Below, in pieces: positions 1 to 10,842 of a DNA stretch of 64,000 nt; the stretch's first letter is position 1, and each line of letters starts with the position of its first letter. The translations under genes and the position numbers were made by a program. Source of the stretch: Bombyx mori (taxonomy: Eukaryota > Arthropoda > Insecta > Lepidoptera > Bombycidae). The stretch is taken from assembly GCF_030269925.1 (NCBI RefSeq), contig NC_085128.1, positions 3,412,501 to 3,476,500 on the forward strand, in the 5' to 3' direction. A model generated the notes under the pieces. It saw only the letters and a list, made by a program, of their open reading frames with translations. It was not told where the DNA came from and did not search any database.

Positions 1-162
1 GCTTTTTTTAAATGCTTTGTTCTAAAAATAAAACCAGCAACATTCATGTTTTTAAGTATTCCTTTGTTCTTGATTTCACAATTTCCTTCGTTGATAAGAC
101 GTAAAATTTGCTTAAACAATTTTAAGATGACACGTTTACGCTAACCAAAAATTTTCCAACCC

Positions 163-370
163 TTTTTTTTCCTAGTTTTTGCTAGTAACCTCGAGGAGTT
201 ATGCTAACATCACCGAAAGTGTAGGGTTCAGCCTGGTAGACGTTGCTAACATCTGCCCTAGCAAAAGCAGTGCTTCACTGAATCTACTACCTGATCGGAA
301 TCGCGACCCACTGAGAAGAACCGGCGAGAATCTCAGTGGGCTCTGTCTGTGGACTTTCTTACCAATCCAA
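163..370 (-). mobile_element. LINE-D (Jockey-type) 3' UTR fragment, diverged
   Basis: This is a reverse-strand copy of the 3' UTR that follows the intact Jockey-type ORF2 at 48-50.8 kb. It begins with a T-run (the complement of the poly(A) tail) and then carries the antisense of the hallmark hairpin. CCCACTGAG and CTCAGTGGG are both intact around a ~16-nt loop, although the sequence between has diverged. No coding sequence remains. It is an old 5'-truncated insertion. Confidence 0.75.
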
Positions 371-1100
371 TGAACAATTTATACTATAAGGAACTTAAAG
401 GTTGCTGTGTTCCAAAAACATTTCAGATACTCTTTTCGCTTATTTTTTTTTTGTATTATTTTAAATCTGATAGTGGTTTTTTCAACGAATATCATTTCTA
501 ATACGTTACAACTTACAACAATGAAAAGTAGTTGTCACTCGCATAGAGATTACAGAAGAACACTGTCCGACGATATCGAAAAATGCATAATAATTGTGAT
601 TACGTGCATTCCCGTAAACACGTCTAAGTTAAGCTAATCTAAATGTTAGGTATATTTTGGGGCCATCAAGATCCTCATTTATTTATAGACACCAATAAAA
701 AATGTGACACTCTCCGGTTAGCGCTTCCACGTTCATATATGGAACGCAGGAAGCAAACAATTATGGATTCAAATCATGTCGTACCCGTACACAAATACGA
801 TATATCGTACGCTATAAATAACATTCACTCTGTTCCGGTAATCCTACTCGACTGGCATGGGGCTGTTCGCTTAGGGAAACTGTCAAGGTCAAAATCCGTA
901 GTAGACGTAGTAAAATCAACTTTATGTCATGTTTATTGATAGTGTCGGCTTGTTTCGAAATAGAATAAACAATGATACATTTGCCGTTGATACTATTTTG
1001 GAAATATTTATGAAGAATGTACATATGTATTTGTTTTCTTTTGCCCGAGAATTCCGGAACGTTCAAATAATGTACATAGACCGTGATTTATTTTCTAGGA
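371..1100. other. AT-rich unannotated stretch
   Basis: No repeat family, RNA gene or recognisable exon is seen here. The short open frames (76 to 98 codons) have no recognisable motif and overlap on both strands, as expected of chance frames. Confidence 0.5.
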
Positions 1101-1597
1101 TTTATTTTTATTGCTTAAATGGTTGGACAAGCTCACAGCCCACCTGATGTTGACGACCGCCAGTCCGGCGTCCCGAGGGGGAGGGTGATGGGAGAGATGT
1201 GCTCCGCACTAAACACTTCACTTTCCCCCCTTTGCCTTTTCATGAGTTCTGTCTCATGCGAGGTTTGGACGTTGGTTGTTGAGCGACAGGAGGTTTTAGT
1301 CAGTTCGACTCTGACATACCCCGCCCAGTATCCCCAGAAAAGGGCAGAAGTCCGGCGATTTCCTCCTGACCAAAAAAAAAAAAAAAAAGCCCACCTGATG
1401 TTAAGCGGTTACTGGAGCCCATAGACAGCCACAATGTAAATGTGCCACCCACCTTGAGATATAAATTCTGAGGTCTCAGTATAGTTACAACGGCTGCCCC
1501 ACCCTTCAAACCGAAACGCATTACTGCTTCATGGCAGAGATAGGCAGGGCGGTGGTACCTACCCGTGCGGTCCTCACAAGAGGTCCTACCACCGGTG
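1101..1597 (-). mobile_element. SINE-A copy interrupted by LINE-M
   Basis: This is a reverse-oriented SINE-A. The complement of its A-rich tail (TTTTTATTGCTTAAATGG) is at 1105-1122, and the complement of its head (the GGTGGTAGGACC motif) ends near 1597. The element is split at 1151/1403 by the LINE-M insertion. SINE-A is about 240 bp. In sense orientation it starts ACTGGTGGTAGGACC, has a B-box-like motif GGTTTGAAGGG about 90 bp in, and ends AAGCAATAAAA. The promoter match is only approximate, so the Pol III origin is an inference. Confidence 0.85.
1137..1402 (+). mobile_element. LINE-M 3' end with 15-bp target-site duplication
   Basis: The insert is 1152-1387 and ends in a 16-17 base A-run. 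It is flanked by perfect direct repeats AGCCCACCTGATGTT at 1137-1151 and 1388-1402, which lie inside the host SINE-A. A second, longer copy of the same sequence sits in reverse orientation at 56719-57035. Truncation at the 5' end, a poly(A) tail and a 15-bp duplication identify a non-LTR retrotransposon 3' end. No ORF is retained, so the clade is not determined. Confidence 0.9.
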
Positions 1598-2420
1598 AGT
1601 ATTGCTTTAAACGGGCAGGCAATTAAATTCAGCGCCCTCCTTTAGTAGCCACCTTTGCTCGCGGTTATCAGCAATTCCATGGCGACAGTTAAGCCACTGC
1701 CTACCGATATGGTTAGACTACAAATGGACCGGAAAGCACGAATGTTTTGTTGAAATAACGACTAGACATATAGCACCCACAGGCTAGTAGTAGCAAAACA
1801 CACAGACTAATATCACTGTAAGATCCTATGACATTATTTACAAACAATAATCAACATTGTTTTCCTAACAAAAGCTACATTAATATCTTAACTCGCGGAT
1901 AACAAAGCATGAGTTTGTATGTCTAAACGTTGTCGAAATTAAAGACCAATAAAGAATATTACGAAACATACAATTGAAGTGGTGTTAAGTGACATTTTTG
2001 ACGTAGAGTCGACATAAGTGACAAGGTCACACGCACTGTTGTCACGTGTCCAACATTGTAAAGGTTACTACTATGTAATTACGAACAATGATGTGTAATT
2101 ACCCGTATATTTGCTTAAAGTATTGTTCTGTATACTTAACATGGACGAGCCGGGACGTAAATATACCTTATGACTCGACAATTGTAATCATAGAGAATCG
2201 TATTGTTTATTATTAATAACAATAATAATTCACGAGTTGTCCGATATTTATTATTAATTCATAGTAATGGTAATCATAAACGCGAATAATCAACGTAAAT
2301 TTAAATTGAAATCTATTCAGAAATAGGGAAATTAATGACATTTTAATTTCATTGTTCATAGAAATGGACAGAATCCATTTATCTTAGTGGAGAATACAAT
2401 TACACGCTATACCAGTTTCC
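1598..2420. other. AT-rich unannotated stretch
   Basis: Nothing convincing is seen. The stretch is rich in short AT repeats around 2205-2270 (TTATTATTAATAACAATAATAA type). Confidence 0.45.
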
Positions 2421-2424
2421 TCTG

Positions 2425-2535
2425 AACGTACCATCCACCTGGTATAAAGTGGCTGCTTTACCATAGAGACATCACAACATCAATGGCGTCACTCACATAG
2501 GAATGAGGTTCAAGTCTCAATGTACCACTAATTAA
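2425..2535 (-). mobile_element. Degenerate SINE-A remnant
   Basis: CCACCTGGTATAAAGTGG followed by CATAGAGACATCACAAC parallels the reverse-strand SINE-A order (tail-proximal box, then the 'CATAGACATCTACAAC' box), but identity is poor. It lies immediately upstream of LINE-J. Confidence 0.4.
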
Positions 2536-2540
2536 TGCCA

Positions 2541-3079
2541 CTTTAATTTAGACTCTCTTCTAAACCGGAGAAAACTAATGGGGGGTATATTTCTGTACAA
2601 ACTAATTCATGGAATAACCGACACACCTAATCTATTAGCCCAGATAAAAATATCAGCCCCTAAGTACCAACCAAGAACGAAGAAATATAAACCGTTTATA
2701 AGAAAGCCCGCTCGTTCGAATTTAGGTGCTTACTCTCCCTTAAACAGAATCCTTTGGGACTACAATAATGTCCACGGTAGCGCGGTCTCCGTCAATGTTC
2801 CTTCGGAGTTGTCCGATTGCGCTGAACTTATTTTAAGTGAAATAGATGTTTTTTCAAATTGTCTCACTACTTACAGGAAAAATCTGTCGCGGATCATCTC
2901 CCAATTAAATTAATCTTAAGCAATGAATGAAATGTATCCAATTCTTAGCTGTATATTTTATTTTTATTTTTGATGTTAATGCAATGTCGATTGCACCTAT
3001 AATTGAGGTGACATCTGCCATGAACTTTTGTCAATTTGTCAATGTTTTGTATTGATGATCACTTTGTTGGTGCAACTTA

Positions 3080-3119
<40 letters not shown>

Positions 3120-3120
3120 A
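2541..3120 (+). pseudogene. LINE-J: reverse transcriptase C-terminus, 3' UTR and (TAAA)n tail
   Basis: An open frame runs from about 2542 to the TAA at 2911-2913. It encodes roughly 120 residues that read like the extreme C-terminal region of an insect LINE ORF2 (LLNRRKLMGGIFLYKLIHG, then LGAYSPLNRILWDYN). No catalytic domain remains. The usual annotation start, ATG 2578, is internal: the frame is open back to the truncation point near 2541. About 160 bp of 3' UTR and a (TAAA)n tail at 3081-3120 follow. A second, more decayed copy is at 13998-14418. The family is a non-LTR retrotransposon of Jockey/CR1-like type, with the clade inferred only from the C-terminal signature. Confidence 0.7.
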
Positions 3121-3172
3121 CTCTTCAAATCGAAATGAGTCGAATTGAATATACATACTATTATTACAGGAC

Positions 3173-3860
3173 CTACTAGCTGAGCCGGCAGATTTCGTAG
3201 TGCCTCAATCGATAAATAAAAGACAAAGTTTTGTATGAAATAAACATAAAACAAATAAAAGGAATTCGTCCCACGGGGTACACATTAAAGAAAAAACAAA
3301 ATTTTTATTTTTATTTAATTCCGAGTATTTTCATATTTATCTACCTTTTAAACCTTCTCTAGACTTCCACAAATAATTCAAGACCACAATTAGCCAAATC
3401 GGTCCAGCCGTTCTCGAGTTTTAGCGAGACTAACGAACAGCAATTTATCTAATATATAAAATTCTCGTGTCACAATGTTCGTTCTCATACTCCTCCGAAA
3501 CCGCTTGACCGATTCTCATGAAAATTTTTATGCATATTCAGTAAGCCTGAGAATCGGCTACTATCTATTTTTCATACCCCTAAGTGATTAGGGTTGTCCA
3601 CCCCTAACATATTTTTTTTTATTTGGATTTTTTTTTTTTGTTATAATGAGGTATTATGTGGTTGAATGAGGTTTTGTTATTTTTATTATATATTCCCTCA
3701 TCGTTCACAGCACTACATACCTCTTTCACTCATTTACCACATCCTTACACACTTATAATAAGTTAGTTTTTTTTTCTACACTAGAAATTCCCTAGAAATC
3801 TTATATATGGCAAAACAATGTTTGCCGGGTCAGCTAGTTTTTATATATACCTATATAGAA
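3173..3860 (-). mobile_element. Helitron-like HEL-E copy split by HEL-F
   Basis: HEL-E runs 3173-3447 and resumes at 3838-3860. Its 3' terminus (complement CTAGCTGAGCCGGCAGA) is at the left, and its 5' terminal TA-rich end (complement TTTTTATATATACCTATATA) is at the right. It is non-coding, about 290 bp without the insert. Other copies are at 9702, 39154 and 55116. Confidence 0.7.
3448..3837 (+). mobile_element. Helitron-like HEL-F, complete, nested in HEL-E
   Basis: The element begins TCTAATATATAAAATTCTCG and ends GCCGGGTCAGCTAG. It is flanked by A (3447) and T (3838), the AT target and TC...CTAG termini expected of Helitrons, with no target duplication. It is 390 bp and non-coding, so non-autonomous. 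A longer reverse copy with an internal repeat array is at 31584-32871. Confidence 0.7.
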
Positions 3861-3938
3861 GATAGAAAATTAGTATGATTGTGGTACTTTCTCATGCATA
3901 CTCGTAAAATGTAAAATATTCTTATTGTTAATTTTAAT

Positions 3939-4177
3939 TGGTGGTAGGACCTCTTGTGAGTCGGCACGGGTAGGTACGACCATCTTGCCTATTTCTGCCG
4001 TGAAGCAGTAATGCGTTTCGGTTTGAAGGGCAGGGCAGCCGTTGTAACTATACCTTAGAACTTATATCTCAAGGTGGGTGGCGCATTTACGTTGTAGATG
4101 TCTATGGGCTCCAGTAACCACTTAACACGAGGTGGGCTGTGATCTCGTCCACCCATCTAAGCAATATAAAAAAAAAA
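3939..4177 (+). mobile_element. SINE-A, full length
   Basis: A head-to-tail copy, from GGTGGTAGGACCTCTTGTGAG to CACCCATCTAAGCAATATAAAAAAAA. The B-box-like GGTTTGAAGGG is retained. No clear target duplication is visible. Confidence 0.9.
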
Positions 4178-4179
4178 TC

Positions 4180-5020
4180 GCAGCTGAGAGAAACGCAGAG
4201 AATGCTGGAGCTTATTCTTCGATGAGCCCTTTAAACACCTTTTACGACACTGTTGGTAGTGGTGACTGCATCTATCAGCATTTAGCCAATTTGAGCATTG
4301 CGGTACAAGTAAAACATACACTTTATTTACCAAAATACAAAGACCTACACGAAGCTACATGTCTTAATGCTTCCGCACTCGTCAAGGTGTCAATTTTGCA
4401 TCTCGTCAATGACATCGCTCGATACGTAATGCCTTGTTTTGTTAAATGACATTTTTTTTTTAATGTTCGTAATAAGCGATGTTTATCTAAATTGTCGGCG
4501 ACGTAATCGTTTCGTCCGTCGCGGCGTCGTTTTTGTGACTTATTCGCTTAATTTGTGAATTTACATTCTTGAACGAACAAAAATTAAATTTTTTTATAAT
4601 TCTTGGATGTTCATAAAATAATCTTTACGAGAAATCAAGTTTTTTTTTTGTTTTTGTTTTTGAGGAAACTATCCTAAAACCAGTGAATGTAAATTTGTAT
4701 TTCTTAAAAAAGACGTAACTACATCCGTAATGGTTTACAATAAGAAACAATATAATAAATTTTATCATAAAATCTATTATAATTAAAACAAAGCAAATGT
4801 AATAATATAATGCTAAAAATCTGATTCCTCTAAAACATATTTTCATCATATGTGACGCTTGTCTGCTTACTAAAATATGAACAAAAGCATTTCCACCTTT
4901 GGTAGTTGCACTATCAACAAAGTCTTTGAACTTTTCCTTCCCCAACGAGAGCACTTTAAAACTCTGGTATGGTAAACGCATTCTTTTCAAAACGTTAAGT
5001 GTGGATCAATATTTACGAGT
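4180..5020. other. Unannotated stretch with an unexplained open frame
   Basis: 4180-4448 is open in the + frame for about 90 codons, to a stop at 4447-4449. It is not a repeat I recognise. The apparent ATG at 4132 lies in the tail of the adjacent SINE-A, so it cannot be the true start of a conserved gene. The rest is AT-rich with nothing recognisable. A decayed exon is possible but unsupported. Confidence 0.35.
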
Positions 5021-5021
5021 A

Positions 5022-5462
5022 AATTTTCCCTTTTTAAATGTGTACACTGTTGAGATGAAAAAAAAGCATTCGTTTTGAAATTTGGAATTACGCAACATAC
5101 TTTTCTTTAGAATTTACATATGGAAATCAAAAACAATCGTATCGCTTAAGATGTTCGTATATGTAAGTATCGATGATATCTGATAGTCTTTACTTAGTAA
5201 GTAATACGTATAACAGTAGTCATGTATATATACTTAATACTTATTTCCTTTTTAAAATGTGTACATTGTTAAGATGAGAAAAGAGCGTTCGTTTTGAAAT
5301 TTGGAATTACGCAACATACTTTTCTTTAGAATTTACAGACGAAAATCAAAAACAATCGTATCGCTTAAGACGTTCGTGCCGTACACATAGCCGTATTTGT
5401 AAGTATCGGTAATATCTGATAGCGTTTACTTACTACGTAATACGTATAACAGCAGTGATGTC
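5022..5462. repeat. Imperfect tandem duplication, unit about 220 bp
   Basis: Two adjacent copies start at about 5025 and 5245. Both contain GTTTTGAAATTTGGAATTAC, CAAAAACAATCGTATCGC, and an end of the form ATACGTATAACAG. They differ by small indels. A short third piece (ATAACAGTAGTGATGTA) reappears at 6018-6033, beyond the LINE-B insertion. This suggests LINE-B landed in or beside a third unit. Confidence 0.75.
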
Positions 5463-5498
5463 ATCATCATTTTCCTGCCCTTCTCCTAGGCACATGGG

Positions 5499-5905
5499 TT
5501 TTTTTTTTATTGCCCTTGTAGGCATAGGAGCATACGGCCCACTGGATGGTAAATGGTTACCGTCGCCCATAGACTTCAGCAACGCCAGGGGTAGAACCAA
5601 GCCGCTACCTACCGTTGAGTACTCTCCACAAGCCTCGTTTGAAGGAGAACAAGTCATAGCGCTCGGGAAACACCGTGGAGTCCCCTCCACGGTGTTTCCC
5701 GAGCGCTCATTCCAAAGCCGGATAGTACGTGGCAAAAAAATCTCTGGAAACGCACTGTGGATGAACGCAAATGCTCCAGGTAGTATGAATGAACTCTACT
5801 CCGGTGGCGGGCAGTGCGATAGTAAAAACGAGATGATGGAATCATCTCAAATAATTCCTCAGAACACTCGGTCGGCGCAATATGTTTTCTCCTCCCATAT
5901 TTCTC
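5499..5905 (-). pseudogene. LINE-B 3' end, with C-terminal RT tail
   Basis: This reverse-strand copy starts with a T-run and the complement of the 3' end (TTATTGCCCTTGTAGGCA). Read on the minus strand, it encodes pieces of a LINE ORF2 C-terminus, including residues like SSRFYYRTARHRSR and the WNE-type box near the end. No RT catalytic region is present. The copy is broken by an inverted duplication of about 23 bp (5658-5707) that creates a palindrome inside the coding remnant. The 174-codon plus-strand frame over this region is an antisense shadow. Confidence 0.75.
5658..5707. repeat. Perfect 23-bp inverted repeat with 4-nt spacer
   Basis: The left arm 5658-5680 starts AGCGCTCGGGAAACACCG and the right arm 5685-5707 is its exact complement, with spacer TCCC. 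Other LINE-B copies (12170-12195, 16748-16775) have only one arm here, so the palindrome arose after insertion or during it. Confidence 0.95.
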
Positions 5906-6356
5906 TATCATATATCATTTCTTCGCTCACCCTCTCTTGCACATATCGTCTTTCACACAACCCATCCATTTTTTCTTAGGTCTACCTGTTCCTCTTCCTC
6001 TACAGTATATATATAGTATAACAGTAGTGATGTATAATTAAATAATAGTACCGGTAATATGTTTAAACTTAAATATACAAATTGAATTTCCGGCGTACTT
6101 CGAAACTACTGAGATTTGAGCGATAGCGGGCAATGCCCAGTGAAAGTAAAAGGACAGCACATCAAATGAGCCTAGCCACTGGACGTGGTCTAAGCTACAG
6201 AGGAGGCCGTAAAAACAAATATGCTAATTGGTTGTTCGGGTCTACCTCAGACAAAATGCAAGTAAGACTATGTAGCCCGAAATTATGCGTGAAACCGCTA
6301 CGCATTTAAGTTACAGGCTTACTATGAACACTATTACAGGCAAAAATATTATTAAA
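5906..6356. other. Unannotated stretch
   Basis: 6060-6340 is of moderate GC content and not a repeat I recognise. No long frame is present. Confidence 0.4.
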
Positions 6357-6520
6357 CTAGCTGGCCCGGCAATTGTTTTGCCATATAATTTATTTCTAGG
6401 AAAGATAAATAACCTAGATGCAGACTGCAGCGCCATTTGCCAGGCTGATTTGTAAATCTAAACGATTCTCGAATTCACCTGAAGGTATACAGAAAATTCA
6501 TTAAATTCGGTCCAGCCGTA
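6357..6520 (-). mobile_element. Helitron-like fragment
   Basis: It starts CTAGCTGGCCCGGCAATTG, the complement of a CTAG-ending Helitron 3' end related to HEL-E and HEL-F. It fades out after a 'CGGTCCAGCCGTA' box near 6510 without a clear 5' TC end. Non-coding. Confidence 0.5.
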
Positions 6521-8369
6521 TAGGACACTGAAGTAGGAAACCTATGGAAATGAAACGTCAACCAAAATTTCGTGCCAGTGTGACGTCATCTGGCCACAAA
6601 ACATGGCGGCTTTAGTGCTGTACAAAAGATTTCAATGTTATCAGGTTTTATCGATAAACGTTCTTGGCTCATTTTATTTTAAATATTGTTGAGTATTATT
6701 TATTTGTAGAATTTATACTTTAATGGGAAGTAAGTAGGTATATTGTTATGTGCAAATATGATATGATTTAGATGGGTGAAATCTAAGACAAGTTCGTCCT
6801 TCGAATTTGCCAAGTAAACGATATGATGATTTTTAAAAGTTGCTACACTGATTTTATAAAGTTGTCGTTTGTCGCAAAACATAAATATATCGCGCAGTAC
6901 AGTGCAATCTGCCCATTTCTAGCATGCTAAATGTTATCGTATTTTGAGTACGTGTTTTTCTTAGACTATTACAATCTATTTTAATTGTTTTGCTGACTCT
7001 AAAGTCCGTAACATACTACCGCAGCACACCCCAAGGAAGGAGCGCCGCACCATTTGAATCACTTTCGCTTGAGAGTGATTCAAATTTTAAACTTATCAAG
7101 GGACCGCGTGGAAAAAAAAACACCTACAGAACATTTATTCATTAATTACAAACATCATTCCTTGCGACTTCCTCTCTAAAATCACTTAATTATTAAATAT
7201 TTAACAAATTTACAATAGTGTTTTACTCACTGCGGAATAAAACTATTTTATTTAAATAGTTCCGAAGAGATTTTGTCGGTAGCCTTTTTCCCGAAATATC
7301 TAAACAGAATGTCTAAATATGTTTTGATGACGTATTTTAAAGTGGTATTTATGATTAGTGTCATGATCAATAGATTCCGACCGAAAAATGGATTTTTCGG
7401 ATGAGGGCTCCATAATGAATTTAAATACATATAGATAATAGTTTTAGGACATCGACTTTCTTGAGATCCTATAAAATACGTTTTAATTATTATTTTTGTA
7501 TGTTTTAAGCATGATAAATTATGAAATTGTATATAATCAATCATATTAAATCGATATCAAAGTCAATAAATAATGTACAACCCAAAACAGACGGCCGAAC
7601 TGACGTGACAATGACATTTGGCGCGCTAAACATGGCGAATTTTCGGCCTCATTAGACGGGGATGGAGATATTTACGTATATTCATGTTTCATTTTATGTA
7701 CGCACTGAAATACTGTTATATTGTTTTCCTGCGAGTTAAAGTGCTGAGTAAGAACGAGATAGATATATGTTTATGTATGTGCCTTCAAAATGGGTGCTAT
7801 TTATATAAGCAATTGTACGTATAGAACAATATGTCGTGTCCCTACTATATAGGTCTATGGTATAGGAGGAGTTCAGTGAAAACACACACACAGAAGAATA
7901 TTGTATATAAAGATTGAAACCGTTGAATAAGCTATGTTCAAATGAGATCTGTAGAGAGCTCTAAGCAGTCGGCGGCGGCTTAGCTGTACCTTTGTCCATT
8001 GACTGACCCAGGGGGAATTACGATCCACCGTCAATATGGTAATGCCGGGAATAAAAAAAACAATTTCGTAATAGATTGGAACCTGTTGTTGCATTAAAAT
8101 GTTTGAAGCACCTTGAAAAATATTTATATGCGGGGCTTGGTAGATAAGACAATCTATATATGTGTAATAAATACAAGATTAGATAAAGTAAGAGTTTTAT
8201 TGATTTCAACAAGATATTGGTTTCATTTCGACACGTTTCTATTTCATTTTTTTTATTTGCGCTAAATTATTATATGAAGTGCACAGTAGATATTGGCTTC
8301 ATGAATATTTATATAATTGTCACAGCCCAATTTATTTTACTCACAAAGAACTAAATCGATAAATAAGAG
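6521..8369. other. AT-rich unannotated stretch
   Basis: A 12-bp inverted repeat (ATTTGAATCACT / AGTGATTCAAAT, 7052-7063 and 7074-7085) is the only clear structure. 7945-8000 weakly resembles decayed LINE-B. Open frames here are short and show no motif. Confidence 0.4.
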
Positions 8370-8826
8370 AAATTAATAAAAGAAAATTCAACGTTATTAA
8401 TACCTGCTCAAATGTATATTCAAATTTAAATTAGACTTTTTTCTGAAAAATAATGTTTTATTCACTTGTAACTAAAACTAAACTATGTAACTGTTTATTT
8501 ACTCAGATGTCGATGTTGTAAAATTAATAAAAGAAAATTCAATGTTATTAATACCTGCTCAAATGTATTTTCAAATTTAAATTAGACTTTTATTTCTGAA
8601 AAATAATGTTTTATTCGATTGTAACTAAGACTAAACTATGTAACTGTTTATTTACTCAGATGTCGATGTTGTAAAATTAATAAAAGAAAATTGAATGTTA
8701 TTAATACCTGCTCAAATGTATTTTCAAATTTAAATTAGACTTTTATTTCTGAAAAATAATGTTTTATTCGATTGTAACTAAAACTAAACTATGTAACTGT
8801 TTATTTACTCAGATGTCGATGTTGTC
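8370..8826. repeat. Minisatellite, three ~152-bp units
   Basis: Units begin at 8370, 8521 and 8674, each with AAATTAATAAAAGAAAATT, and the array ends at GATGTCGATGTTGT (8826). The units differ by a handful of substitutions and one small indel, so the expansion is fairly recent. There is no coding potential. Confidence 0.95.
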
Positions 8827-9701
8827 CTCGGAATGAAGTGGAACTTAAAAATCCATCTGACACTAGATTGGACTAAATTAATGAAAGGGCTGGATCGGAA
8901 AACTATTTTTTGCTTGACGTTTTACAGATTAGGTTATGTCGTAAAATTATTCTCGACTGTTTCGACTTTATCTTAATTAGTTTCATTGCTAAATAAGTTT
9001 TGAAATTTCCGATTCTGAATACATTTTTGCGTCATGTAGAAAGAAACAACGTGGTTTATCGCAATATGTAATTTCAATGCGTTTTATATTCATTAATACT
9101 CTTGGTCATTAAAGAATTTGCATCATCAATTGGGTCCTAAGTAAAACGCTGCCTGCCATGTTCGCAATTACATTAAGCCTTTATAATCCGCTATCAAAGC
9201 GCTAATACATTAAATACCGATTTGTTTTTAGTAATTATTTTGTACATACTTACATGCAAACATCATTGCGTAAATGACTTTATACTTTATTTATTTTAAT
9301 TTTTTAATCATAAAATTTGTTCTAACGTTACGCTTAACAATTAAGATTTTTGTCACAGATAAATGTCAAATTAAATGATTTCATAACAAAAATGACAATT
9401 CATAAACAAAATGGTTTTTTTTTTTAAAATGATTGTCCACAAACTCCGTCAACTTGTATATTTCATAAACAGTACCCCGGGAATGATTGCGAATAAGAAC
9501 GAAGATAATTCCGGTACCGATACTTGTTAAAACATTGTGCGCATGTGATACGAATAACAAGAGGCCGTTTCTCAAAGATGACAGTTCCGACAAGGAATCG
9601 AGTTTTGGTTAGGCTTCATTAAGAGAATGTACAGAAGTTCGAGAAGCAAACTAGTTCGGTTTTATCACATTCATTGAGCTTTTACTCAACTTTATTTATC
9701 A
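8827..9701. other. AT-rich unannotated stretch
   Basis: No repeat family or gene is recognised. Confidence 0.4.
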
Positions 9702-9965
9702 CTAGCTGACCCGGCAGACTTCGTAGTGCCTCAATCGATAAATAAAAGACCTAAATTTTTGTATAAAATAAATTTAAAAATAACAAAAGGAATCCGTCCG
9801 ACTGGGGATTCATCAAAAACAAGAACAACATTCAACATTCAAGAAAAACAAAATTGTTTGTTTTTATATAATTCCGAGCTTTTTTATATTTTCTCCTTCT
9901 CCAAAATTAGCCAAATCAGCCGTTCTCGAGACTAACGAACAGCAATTCATTTTTATATATATAGA
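9702..9965 (-). mobile_element. Helitron-like HEL-E, near complete
   Basis: CTAGCTGACCCGGCAGACTT is at the left end and TTTTATATATATAGA at the right. The flanks are A (9701) and T (9966), giving TC...CTAG termini on the minus strand. It has an internal deletion around the 'AAATCGGTCCAGCCG' box. Non-coding. Confidence 0.75.
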
Positions 9966-10600
9966 TTAGGATACTAAACATATTTTTGGAACCAATTTCG
10001 AACCGATTTTCCTTCAAAAACTTAAAGTATAATAAGATTCAATGCAATACATAATTGAAAGGTACGTAGTATTAACTTGTTAAAACCAGCTCATCTGGAA
10101 AGAAATTCTAATGTACACATAAAAAATACAATCGAATTGATAACCTTCGCATTTTTAAAGTCAGTTAACAAAAAATACAAATTGCTCAATCACCAGACCA
10201 AACACGTACATTTTCAAGTAATCTGGGTCCCTCATAACCTTGTCTTAATGGCCTATTTTCGTAATTATAGGTGCAATACATTTATCGTGGTGCAAGTTGT
10301 CACGTCTTGGAGAGCTTAACGCGGACCTCGCTCAAACAAGCACCTGTTTTCTATGACAGCAAAATAATTATGTGTCACAGTAGTTGAGATGACAACTCAG
10401 GAGACTGTATTCATTAAGTGCTTACACAACAACAAGATGGAGTGATATGGTTTCACACGTTTATGAGGGCTATTTAAAGATTAAATGATCGGATGGAAGA
10501 AATGATAATACATTTCACTCCATATTATAATTTTTCTTATATAAATTAAAATAAGACATGACCTGACCTGGTCTTAGTTAGTTATAACTCAATATTTTTT
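9966..10600. other. Unannotated stretch with half of a diverged direct repeat
   Basis: 10318-10430 resembles 11017-11127 (shared order: CTCAAACAA, GCACCTGTTT, CAATAATT-like, TGTC, GAGATG, GTGACAA-like, CTTACACAA). 10490-10590 is a fragment of the repeat duplicated at 30.3-31.1 kb (CATTTCACTCCATATTATAA). Confidence 0.5.
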
Positions 10601-10842
10601 CTGGTGATAGGACCTCTTGTGAGTCCGCACGGGTAGGTACCACCGCCCTGCCTATTTCTGCCGTGAAGCGGTAATGCGTTTCGGTTTGAAGGGCGGGGCA
10701 GCCGTTGTAACTATACTTGAGATCTTAGAACTCGTATCTCAAGGTGGGTGGCGGCATTTACGTTGTATATGTCTATTGGCTCCAGTAACCACTTAACACC
10801 AGGTGGGCTGTGAGCTCGTTCACCCATCTAAGCAATAAAAAT
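10601..10842 (+). mobile_element. SINE-A, full length
   Basis: Starts CTGGTGATAGGACCTCTTG and ends CACCCATCTAAGCAATAAAA. The B-box-like GGTTTGAAGGG is present. Confidence 0.9.

Noticed and set aside
3939..4177. Firm naming of SINE-A as Bm1 (or BmX)
   Set aside because: I recall both names for Bombyx Pol III repeats but cannot verify from the sequence alone which one this is.
5455..5979. 174-codon plus-strand open frame, second longest in the window
   Set aside because: It is the antisense of LINE-B, and its length is helped by the palindrome at 5658-5707. No codon or motif support.
7052..7085. 12-bp inverted repeat as a terminator or histone-type stem-loop
   Set aside because: There is no adjacent gene, and the loop and stem do not fit the histone 3' hairpin. 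A chance or relic palindrome is as likely.
8370..8826. CRISPR-like array
   Set aside because: The units are contiguous 152-bp repeats without spacers, in a eukaryotic context.
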